Source of the DNA: an uncultured Desulfobacterales bacterium
GTDB lineage: Bacteria > Desulfobacterota > Desulfobacteria > Desulfobacterales > JAFDCJ01
Direction of reading: 5' to 3'
Assembly: GCA_945787595.1 (NCBI GenBank)
Contig: CALZJV010000203.1
Coordinates: forward strand, 1-12,921
DNA: 12,921 bases
Below the pieces are notes generated by a model. It was not told where the DNA came from and searched no databases. It saw nothing but the letters and a program-made list of their open reading frames with translations. The first letter of the stretch is position 1; every line of letters starts with the position of its first letter. The position numbers and the translations under genes were made by a program. Shown in pieces: positions 1 to 5,819 of the stretch.

Positions 1-5
1 TAAGC

Positions 6-55
6 AGCCTTTTGGTGTATAGTGAATTAACCCAAATTTAAAACCAAAGGAGGCT
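6..55 (+). promoter_or_regulatory. Hairpin that would hide the transposase ribosome binding site
   Basis: Bases 6-9 pair with 52-55 and bases 10-16 pair with 43-49 (one G-U pair), with a two-base bulge at 50-51 and a 26-base loop. The whole Shine-Dalgarno block AAAGGAGG (46-53) lies inside the 3' arm. In a transcript that starts upstream of base 6 the site would be closed, which resembles the protection against read-through transcription known from IS10 and IS200. Function is inferred from pairing only. Confidence 0.45.
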
Positions 56-59
56 AACC

Positions 60-1211
60 ATGAAAAAGACTCAAGAAACCCTTCGAATCAAAGATAGCAT
101 AAAAGAGGCGATATTGTACATCGCTTTTGAACTCAGTAACAGCAAATGGAAGCTGGCTTTAAGTGATGGAAGTAAGATTCGGCATAAAGCAATAACAGCG
201 GGTGACTTAGCTCAATTGCAGGTAGAGATAGACCTGGCGAAGCGCAAATTTAAAATGATCGAAGACGTCAAAGTGGTCAGTTGTTATGAAGCCGGGCGTG
301 ATGGTTTTTGGATCCACCGCTATTTAGAAAGCCAGGGGATTGAAAATTTAATAGTAGATTCCGCCAGTTTGGAAGTCAACCGGCGTAAGCGGCGAGCGAA
401 AACAGATCGTATCGATGCGGGAAAGCTTTTGCGGATGTTGCTGAGGTATTGGGGTGGTGAAAAGCAAGTGTGGTCAGTGGTGCGGGTTCCCAGTGAACAA
501 GATGAAGACGCGCGCCATTTGCATCGAAGCCTGGAAAGCCTGAAGAAAGAACGGACCATGCATCGCAGCCGGATAAAAGGGCTTTTGGTTCAACAAGGGA
601 TAAAGGTCAGCAATCCGAGCCAGAAGAAGTTTTTAGCGGTGTTGGAGAAGCTGCGTACCTGGAATGGACAAGCGGTTGCCCCGGGGTTGAAGGCTCAGGT
701 GGTCAGGGAATATGAACGCTTGCAGGTGGTTGAAGGTCAGATCAAAGCCTTGGAGAAGGAAAAAACTGAAAGACTCAAGAATCCTGATACGGATAGCTTG
801 CAGAAAGTAGCCAAGTTAGCTTCGCTGTATGGGATCGGCTCTGTGAGTTCCTGGACGTTCGTGATGGAGTTTTTTGGTTGGCGCCAGTTTCAAAATCGGA
901 AAGAGGTGGGGGCCTTAGCCGGTTTGACCCCAACGCCCTATGACAGTGGCAAAAGTCTGCGAGAGCAAGGAATCAGCAAGGCAGGCAATCAGCGCGTACG
1001 CGCCTTGGCAGTTGAGATTGCCTGGGCGTGGCTGCGGTTTCAACCTCAAAGCAAGCTAAGTCAATGGTACATGAAACGGTATGCCAATGGGGGTAAACGC
1101 ATGCGGCGCATCGGTATCGTTGCCGTGGCTCGTAGGCTTCTAATCGACCTGTGGCGTTATTTGGAATATGACAAGATTCCCGAAGGCGCGCGTTTGAAAT
1201 CAGCGGCCTAA
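60..1211 (+). CDS. IS110-family transposase (DEDD/RuvC-like recombinase)
   Basis: A 383-residue protein, within the usual IS110 length, that catalyses RNA-guided cut-and-paste-like recombination of its element. The N-terminal RuvC-like part shows the acidic tetrad: E24 (in AFELS, a Glu where many relatives have Asp), E77 (in CYEAGRDG), D116 and D119 (in KTDRIDA). A helical linker with basic and acidic runs spans about 150-245. The C-terminal Transposase_20-like part has a helix-hairpin-like LYGIGSVSSW at 257-265 and the typical ALAGLTPTPYDSGKS...GISKAGN block at 285-310; S296 is the best candidate for the catalytic serine by family analogy, which I infer rather than see. The ATG at 60 is preceded by the ribosome binding site AAAGGAGG (46-53). 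The frame is open throughout, so the gene looks intact and possibly active. Confidence 0.93.
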   Translation: MKKTQETLRIKDSIKEAILYIAFELSNSKWKLALSDGSKIRHKAITAGDLAQLQVEIDLAKRKFKMIEDVKVVSCYEAGRDGFWIHRYLESQGIENLIVDSASLEVNRRKRRAKTDRIDAGKLLRMLLRYWGGEKQVWSVVRVPSEQDEDARHLHRSLESLKKERTMHRSRIKGLLVQQGIKVSNPSQKKFLAVLEKLRTWNGQAVAPGLKAQVVREYERLQVVEGQIKALEKEKTERLKNPDTDSLQKVAKLASLYGIGSVSSWTFVMEFFGWRQFQNRKEVGALAGLTPTPYDSGKSLREQGISKAGNQRVRALAVEIAWAWLRFQPQSKLSQWYMKRYANGGKRMRRIGIVAVARRLLIDLWRYLEYDKIPEGARLKSAA

Positions 1212-1278
1212 TGGGAAAATACGATTAAAACCAAAAGGAGAAGCTAACGGCAATAGGCTTTAGTGAGGGATAGGTCTT

Positions 1279-1355
1279 GGTTGGTAGAGGCGCCCGTATA
1301 GCTGCTGGGTGCTCTGCGAGCTACCGTTTTTATAGATGGGGCGTCTTTACTAACC
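1279..1355 (+). ncRNA. Folded RNA candidate downstream of the transposase (possible bridge/seek RNA)
   Basis: Bases 1279-1295 pair with 1339-1355 along 17 uninterrupted positions, 14 Watson-Crick and three G-U (1283-1351, 1287-1347, 1290-1344). The G-U pairs become A-C mismatches in the opposite strand, so the fold suits an RNA made in the transposase direction. Beyond an asymmetric internal loop (1296 against 1335-1338), two alternative inner helices are possible: TATA 1297-1300 with 1331-1334, or TAGCT 1299-1303 with AGCTA 1319-1323. A stem with internal loops in the 3' non-coding part is what IS1111-group relatives of IS110 use to encode their guide RNA. No run of U follows, so a simple terminator is unlikely. 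I cannot assign donor and target guides without the element ends. Confidence 0.5.
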
Positions 1356-1410
1356 GGTTCTCCAAAGCGCATTTCAAGCGCATTCAGCATTAGGTGTCTG
1401 ACCAAAAGTG

Positions 1411-1749
1411 TCAGCACGGATAGAAGTTGGTAGGGCCTTTGGGGGCCAACGACTTAAAAGAACCGACCAACCAGATCGGATTAACCATCAGTTTTGAAGC
1501 TACAGTTTGCCATCTAGCTTTCAGAGGAAACAAGCGGTCTTTTGTGTAATCAATAGCCGTTGGGTTCGAGAAGTAAAACATGGAGGAAATCGACCGCGGA
1601 AATGATGCCTGTGCTCCGACGAGCTGAGTAAGGGCCCATTCTCGCACAGACAACATTCCCGCTAGGCAGTTGCCCATAACAACATTTGAAGGTGCGCGGA
1701 GGTTAAAATGTAGAGCTTCAAAAAAAAGTGCTTGACAAAGGGTACCCAC
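1411..1749 (-). CDS. Hypothetical small ORF, reality doubtful
   Basis: A 112-codon frame that begins with GTG; the open frame continues upstream of that point through the repeat B1 without a clear ATG or a good ribosome binding site. The product has hydrophobic stretches but no domain I recognise, no signal peptide and no repeat. It is the third minus-strand unit in line after the dehydrogenase and methyltransferase units and, like them, has a promoter-like repeat just upstream. It may be the remains of a longer gene cut by the IS110 element, or simply an open frame by chance. Confidence 0.2.
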   Translation of the reverse strand: MGTLCQALFFEALHFNLRAPSNVVMGNCLAGMLSVREWALTQLVGAQASFPRSISSMFYFSNPTAIDYTKDRLFPLKARWQTVASKLMVNPIWLVGSFKSLAPKGPTNFYPC

Positions 1750-1793
1750 ATAGAAGCAGCTAACTGCAATCCGGCCTTCCGAGCAAGGATAAT

Positions 1794-1840
1794 GGATATC
1801 ATAATTTTTTTTGGCCTCTGAAAATTCAAGTTTTGTTGGA
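1794..1840 (-). repeat. Intergenic repeat B, copy 1
   Basis: This 47-base stretch aligns without gaps to 4233-4279 with 36 identical positions. It starts with GGATAT, has a run of eight T and ends with GGA. Read on the minus strand it ends in an A tract followed by TGATATCCA, the same promoter-like core seen in repeat A. It sits between the stop of the methyltransferase and the small ORF. Confidence 0.6.
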
Positions 1841-1860
1841 GTTATGTAAAACGGCTGGCG

Positions 1861-2667
1861 TCAGCGGCACGAGGTACGAGCGTCCGTCTGCATGCCATTA
1901 GGATCTCCTTGGTTCTTCTGAAACACTAGATTCATAACTTCGAATGTAATCCATATTCGTTTTTCATCTTTTTTGATTCTATACGCATCCAGGACGGATG
2001 GTGGTGTTGAATCAAGAAGCTTGTCGTATTCTAACCTCCGGTTTCGAGAAAAAGATATCGTAGAATCGAAGCTATCAAGCACTTCAAAACCGTACCGTTC
2101 CACAAGCTCCAGAAATTCGTGTCTCTTATGAATCTTGACATGCCCATCCTGTTTGAGTGCCTGAAAACTGTTTATGAAATCCGCCGTGTCCATCTCGTGT
2201 TTCACAGGGTCTGACAGAACAAATCTGCCTTCAGCACGGACTGTGCGTGATATCTCATGCAGCATTTTCTCGTACTCCGGAAAATGGTGGAATGCGTAGC
2301 GACAAATCAATCCGTCCAGATAACCATCAGCAAGAGGAAGTGCAATGCCATCGAAGCTCTGAAACCTAATGTTGACCAGTTCTTCCTCCTTGGCTTTATC
2401 TACATTTTGCTGAAGCGCCCTCTCTGCAATGTCCAGACCGATCACCGAACATCCAGGGAACTGCTGTGCAAGGGACATGCCTACGTAGCCGTTTCCTGTT
2501 CCGAGATCAAGAAAGACCTGTTCATTCTTTGGTGCGAGAAATGACAAGAGTCCTTGCAACTGCTCATTGTCAGCATGCACCAGTGCATACGCTTTCGAAT
2601 GAAGCTCATCGTTGAAACACTTTCTGGCTTTGCCAATGCTGAGTATTGTCGGGTCTTCGTTCATCAT
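1861..2667 (-). CDS. Class I SAM-dependent methyltransferase
   Basis: A 268-residue cytoplasmic protein with a single Rossmann-like methyltransferase domain of the Methyltransf_11/25 type. SAM-binding motif I is LDLGTGNGYVG at about 53-63, the acidic residue at the end of strand 2 is D79 (in IGLDIAE), the motif around 113-129 reads ADGYLDGLICRYAFHHF, and a further motif RTVRAEGRFVLSDPV lies at 141-155. The substrate cannot be told from the sequence; small-molecule methylation is typical of the family. The start has two ATG codons in a row with AGGA five bases upstream. The gene stands alone: its 5' side holds about 400 bases without a gene, including repeat A copy 1, and repeat B copy 1 lies just past its stop. 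The last 17 or so residues run past the usual domain end and look unstructured. Confidence 0.85.
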   Translation of the reverse strand: MMNEDPTILSIGKARKCFNDELHSKAYALVHADNEQLQGLLSFLAPKNEQVFLDLGTGNGYVGMSLAQQFPGCSVIGLDIAERALQQNVDKAKEEELVNIRFQSFDGIALPLADGYLDGLICRYAFHHFPEYEKMLHEISRTVRAEGRFVLSDPVKHEMDTADFINSFQALKQDGHVKIHKRHEFLELVERYGFEVLDSFDSTISFSRNRRLEYDKLLDSTPPSVLDAYRIKKDEKRIWITFEVMNLVFQKNQGDPNGMQTDARTSCR

Positions 2668-2914
2668 GGAATCCTAACATTAATATTGAATAGTCGGCGT
2701 GTTTTTATTCGATATTGGGATGTTATATCGCAGTCGATTAAAGTACCCCATCTGGAACAAAAAATAGGCTGATAGGCTGTCTTGAATTTTATACCATCCT
2801 TTTAGGTCAGAAGCATCGAAATCACAACATAAATTGAGCGTATCCCAATTCGGGCAAAAGTTGTGATACTTATCGATTCAGATGAAAATTTGATGGATAT
2901 CGAACCTTGATGTA
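2668..2914. other. Gene-free leader with a long inverted repeat
   Basis: No gene is seen here. The stretch would be the 5' leader of the methyltransferase if transcription starts in repeat A copy 1. It contains an exact 8-base inverted repeat, ATCACAAC (2821-2828) and GTTGTGAT (2860-2867), with outer TCGA blocks (2816-2819 and 2873-2876) and an inner CCC/GGG pair (2844-2846, 2852-2854). The TGTGAT/ATCACA motif echoes the dyad in repeat A. Confidence 0.5.
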
Positions 2915-3014
2915 TCTTGCCACAATATGTAAGTCGATGATTATCGAAATGTGTGATGATAAGTTTTGGATATCACACTGTTTTTAGGCTTGTCAAATGA
3001 TTGATAGATAGCAG
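2915..3014 (-). repeat. Intergenic repeat A, copy 1 (promoter-like, with dyads)
   Basis: These 100 bases align without gaps to 4101-4200 with 85 identical positions. On the minus strand there is TTGACA (2996-2991), an 18-base spacer and the extended -10-like TGaTATCCA (-10 at 2972-2967), pointing to the methyltransferase. The -10 matches TATAAT in only three of six positions. A dyad GTGTGAT/ATCACAC (2951-2957, 2972-2978) overlaps the -10, and a second palindrome TCGAT/ATCGA (2934-2938, 2943-2947) lies downstream. Both could be operator sites. Confidence 0.65.
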
Positions 3015-3207
3015 ATACACCTACCGCTTCGACAACAGCGGCAAATTCTGAAGGTGCCGGATCAAACTAGGCTGGAGCACTTACAAAGCCAATGGTGGGT
3101 TTTTTCTCCATAATTTAAGCTTCAAACGTCTTAGCTGGAGCTCAGGGACAACGGTCACAAAAGAACAGGCCTCCCTGCTGTTGCCATCTCCCTGGCAGGT
3201 CTCAACA

Positions 3208-3237
3208 CGGATTCGTGTGTCCTCGTGACACGAACCG
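3208..3237 (-). other. Hairpin just after the ancestral dehydrogenase stop
   Basis: TTCGTGT (3212-3218) and ACACGAA (3228-3234) pair exactly, extended by CGG/CCG with one bulged base, giving a ten-pair stem with a nine-base loop. On the minus strand it begins four bases after the TGA that ends the restored dehydrogenase frame, which fits a 3' end structure. There is no U tract, so I do not call it an intrinsic terminator. Confidence 0.4.
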
Positions 3238-3241
3238 GCGT

Positions 3242-3986
3242 TCACATTACAGCACGCCGGGCACTTACTCCGCCGTCGATGGTCAAAACGACACCACTTA
3301 TGTAGCTGGTCCTCTGAAGTACCGGCACGTCCGCCCGGCGACTCCGCAAGTCGTTCGCGCCAGCGCTCTGGATCACCCACCTCCTTTTCAGCCTGGCGGC
3401 GCAGGAACATGATGCCGCGCTCGTTCATCAAGTCGCCGGGACTGACGCCTACGACCCGCACGCCATAATCGAGACTTTCCCCGCCAATCGTCCGGGTGAG
3501 CACCTCGAGCATCGCATCAGCTGAAACACCGGCCGCATATTCGGCCGGTGCCTGATTTCCTGCGTTTCCAATGATATTGACGATCACTCCCCGTTCGCGG
3601 GCTTTCATCTTCTTATAGTACTCGCGCATCATATTTATATAGCCGAATACCTTTAAATCCCAGGCAGCGCGCCATCGTTCCTCGTTCATCTCCTCAATGG
3701 TGCCGCCAGGAATCGCGCCCGCATTGTTGACAAGGATATCCACATCGCTGCAGACCTCGGCCAACCGCTGCACATTTACCCCCAGGCTCAAATCGAAGGT
3801 ATGGACGGTCACCTGTACGTCAAAATCCCCCGTGATGCTTTCCTTTGTTGCCTGAAGGCCGTCATAAGTCCTTGCCGCTAAATGGAGATTACAGCCTTCC
3901 GCGGCGAATGCACGTGCTGTAGCAAGACCGATACCCTTGGATCCCCCTGTAATAAGAATCGTGTAACCTTTTAGATCTAGATCCAT
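3242..3986 (-). pseudogene. Short-chain dehydrogenase/reductase with internal deletion and frameshift
   Basis: The first 226 codons are a normal SDR Rossmann protein: TGGSKGIG cofactor loop at 13-20, NNAG at 87-90, Y150 in the active-site region, and RVVGVSPGD at 177-185. After TSED (about 3309) the frame turns to unrelated Cys/Arg-rich sequence and ends at 3081. One base shifted, from 3304, the DNA reads YISGVVLTIDGG, the standard SDR C-terminal strand, and stops at 3242. By comparison with FabG-like proteins about 14 codons between these blocks are missing, so roughly 38 bases were lost. The YxxxK lysine is absent (V154) and the catalytic Ser position is not Ser, which may be a trait of its subfamily. 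The ATG at 3986 has GGAG upstream and fits the domain start better than the ATG at 4025. Confidence 0.8.
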
Positions 3987-4025
3987 ATCGTTCTCCAATA
4001 TTGTCAATATAAGTGAGGCCAACAT

Positions 4026-4100
4026 TAGATATTAACTAGCCGGTTAGATAACATCCCAAAATGGGGTAAAAACAGCCATAAGATTATCATGATACAGATT
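4026..4100. other. Short gene-free leader of the dehydrogenase unit
   Basis: Between repeat A copy 2 and the dehydrogenase start there is AT-rich DNA with a small CCC/GGG palindrome near 4052-4064. A similar CCC/GGG palindrome occurs in the methyltransferase leader near 2844-2854, which hints that the relatedness of the two leaders goes past the 100-base repeat. No gene is seen. Confidence 0.3.
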
Positions 4101-4200
4101 TCTTGCCATGATCATTAATTCGATCGTTATCGAAATGTATGATGATAAGTTTTGGATATCATATGATTTTTAGGGTTGTCAAACGATTGATAGATAGCAG
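4101..4200 (-). repeat. Intergenic repeat A, copy 2 (promoter-like, with dyads)
   Basis: Second copy of the 100-base repeat. On the minus strand TTGACA (4182-4177), an 18-base spacer and TGaTATCCA (-10 at 4158-4153) point at the dehydrogenase. The dyad here is GTATGAT/ATCATAT (4137-4143, 4158-4164). Against copy 1 one pair has changed on both sides (G-C to A-T), and an end pair has become G-T, so the symmetry has been kept. The second palindrome is longer here: TTCGAT/ATCGAA (4119-4124, 4129-4134). Confidence 0.65.
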
Positions 4201-4232
4201 TTGTGGAATTTGATCTTTCGGGAAGCGGTTTT

Positions 4233-4279
4233 GGATATTACAATTTTTTTTTGCCTTCCAAAATTCCGGCTTAGTCGGA
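4233..4279 (-). repeat. Intergenic repeat B, copy 2
   Basis: Partner of 1794-1840 with 36 of 47 identical positions. On the minus strand it reads TTGGAA, an 18-base A-rich spacer and TATCCA, the same geometry as the promoter-like core of repeat A, so A and B may share an ancestor. It lies between the stop of the peptidase gene and repeat A copy 2. Confidence 0.6.
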
Positions 4280-4333
4280 TATAGAAATTAATGTACTGTA
4301 TGACATCTTTCTTTCAGGGTCCTGGTGTGTTCT

Positions 4334-5236
4334 CTAATTTAAATATACAGCCCCTTTTTTCAGGCTGCTACCGTATTTAATCTGTGGATTTTCTTTCAAC
4401 AAAGGTCTATCAGCATGTATTGGCACACCTTTAATGTATGGATTACATATCAGTAGATACTGATACGCATTAAAAACCGATTGTTTTATCCCTTTTGTAC
4501 TCTTTTGTGAGAAACCGTCAAATATGCACTTCACAAATGGCCATTCGTCGTGCTTCCATCTTAATGTCTTTCTCTTAAGTTTGATAGCCATTTCTGATTC
4601 TTCTGTTTCGGTGATTATAACTGTATTATCAAGGCTCATAGCAATATCTGTGAACCTCCCAGCAAAACATTGATTCAAGATTACTATGATTTGTTTTCCC
4701 TTAATTTTTTCCAATATCTCCTGAAATTCAAGATGGCTCAGGTCACCGTCCGGAAATCTCATCACAGCCGCAGTTCCAACACATTTTATACTTTCAATTC
4801 CGAGACCATGTTCATTATTTGGATATTTTTCCAATATTAATTTGACTATTCCATGCCCTGAACGAAATATTACAAGCGAATCATTTGAATCTATTGTTTG
4901 TCCAAGATGTCTTAATTCGTATATGAAATTCTCTTTTGTTGCGTTACCTTCAACACTGGGATGATTTGGTGTTTTCCCTCCAAAGAATAGAGTTGTAATA
5001 TCCTCGTCACAATATCCAAATTTTTTTAGAGTATTGGCTGCGTACTCAACATTTTTATAGTAAGATTCGAAATTATCACCCTCTGTAATCCCTCCACCAA
5101 TCAGCAAAGCATACTTTTGGGGTTTATTATTTTTTCGTTCTGGTATGGAAATAATGGAACAAACGGACACTACCTGTACAATACCCATCAGAAGCAGAAG
5201 ATAGACCGTTTTTCTCATCAACTTGATCATATCCAT
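4334..5236 (-). CDS. Exported C13/caspase-like cysteine peptidase
   Basis: A 300-residue protein of the CD clan of cysteine peptidases (legumain C13/caspase-like). After a charged N-terminus there is one hydrophobic segment at about 11-30, VYLLLLMGIVQVVSVCSIIS, acting as a signal peptide or membrane anchor; C26 is not in a proper lipobox because Val precedes it. The domain begins with KYALLIGGG (41-49). The histidine is H128 in FRSGHG and the nucleophile is C190 in LNQCFAGRF; VIITETEES at 206-214 is the strand that normally follows. Both catalytic residues are present, so the enzyme should be active, with unknown substrate in the envelope or outside. The ATG at 5236 was chosen because AGAGGAG lies six bases before it; an upstream ATG at 5293 has no such site. 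It is monocistronic as far as can be seen. Confidence 0.75.
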   Translation of the reverse strand: MDMIKLMRKTVYLLLLMGIVQVVSVCSIISIPERKNNKPQKYALLIGGGITEGDNFESYYKNVEYAANTLKKFGYCDEDITTLFFGGKTPNHPSVEGNATKENFIYELRHLGQTIDSNDSLVIFRSGHGIVKLILEKYPNNEHGLGIESIKCVGTAAVMRFPDGDLSHLEFQEILEKIKGKQIIVILNQCFAGRFTDIAMSLDNTVIITETEESEMAIKLKRKTLRWKHDEWPFVKCIFDGFSQKSTKGIKQSVFNAYQYLLICNPYIKGVPIHADRPLLKENPQIKYGSSLKKGAVYLN

Positions 5237-5515
5237 CAATGACTCCTCTTTGCGTATTGAAGCAAAAATGATGGTATGGCTTCTGCTTGGCAAAAGAGAT
5301 TAAATCTATCTGGAAGTGATGATCTGGCTTGCTTTTCTAAAAGATCGTGAACACGAGCGTAAGAACTTGAAAGAGACTCAACTCAGAATGGGATTCCGGA
5401 TGAGATCAATAGTCGAATGAGAGGACAATCAGCGTTGCGCTTCTGGGTAACAGGAAACTACAAGTAAAAATAAACCTATTATAAAATAAATCCCATAAAA
5501 AGATTGTCAATAAAA
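5237..5515. other. Gene-free stretch upstream of the peptidase
   Basis: No gene is seen. On the minus strand TTGACA (5510-5505) is followed by TATAAT (5483-5478), but the spacer of 21 bases is longer than a sigma-70 promoter tolerates well, so this is only a weak promoter candidate for the peptidase gene, with a leader of about 230 bases. Confidence 0.3.
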
Positions 5516-5782
5516 TTAATGGGATATTGCTACAATGTGGTAATTAAAGAGGCGAGTGCATGGGGATGCTGGAGTGATGATAGCTTGCCAATATATGCAA
5601 CGGGCTATCTTTTCAGATATGTGATGAATATCAGGTTCGCACGAATCCGGGTGATACCCCTTAATTACGTTAATCGCCTTTTTGTTTTTTTCGCAGTCAC
5701 AAGCGATATTAACAGATAATCTTTCATATGTATTGCCCCCATACCCGTCCTGCGAATCTGCAAAGAGACTCCTTATTGGCAA
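5516..5782 (-). CDS. Hypothetical 88-residue ORF, doubtful
   Basis: An open frame 37 bases after the stop of the Ca-repeat protein gene, same strand, starting with TTG and lacking a clear ribosome binding site. The product is Cys- and His-containing (CDCEKN near 28-33) with no domain I recognise and no signal peptide. It could be a short downstream gene in the same operon or chance. No other gene candidate fills 5516-5790. Confidence 0.2.
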   Translation of the reverse strand: MPIRSLFADSQDGYGGNTYERLSVNIACDCEKNKKAINVIKGYHPDSCEPDIHHISEKIARCIYWQAIITPASPCTRLFNYHIVAISH

Positions 5783-5819
5783 AATAATGGGCTTTGAGTG
5801 ATGATTGTTTTCTAATTAT

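Larger units (their letters stand above)
1..1410 (+). mobile_element. IS110-family insertion sequence (left end outside the window, right end not resolved)
   Basis: The unit contains a full-length transposase gene with 59 bases of leader and a structured non-coding stretch downstream. IS110 elements have no obvious terminal inverted repeats and usually make no clear target duplication, so neither end can be fixed here; 1410 is only a provisional limit placed after the folded RNA candidate and a small tandem repeat (9-base AAGCGCATT at 1365-1373 and 1376-1384). A 19-base stretch in the leader (40-58) recurs with small insertions after the gene (1227-1248), so the coding region is flanked by imperfect direct repeats. 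Confidence 0.6.

Noticed and set aside
2951..2978. CRP site
   Set aside because: The TGTGA and TCACA half-sites are 16 bases apart instead of six.
3081..3241. Cys/Arg-rich C-terminal domain of the dehydrogenase
   Set aside because: It lies downstream of the frameshift; the true family C-terminus is in another frame and stops at 3242.
1794..4279. Integron attC sites as the explanation of the repeats
   Set aside because: No properly oriented RYYYAAC/GTTRRRY pair is found within repeats A or B, and no integron integrase is present; the integrase at 8144-9292 has the standard phage-type layout and lies at a tRNA.
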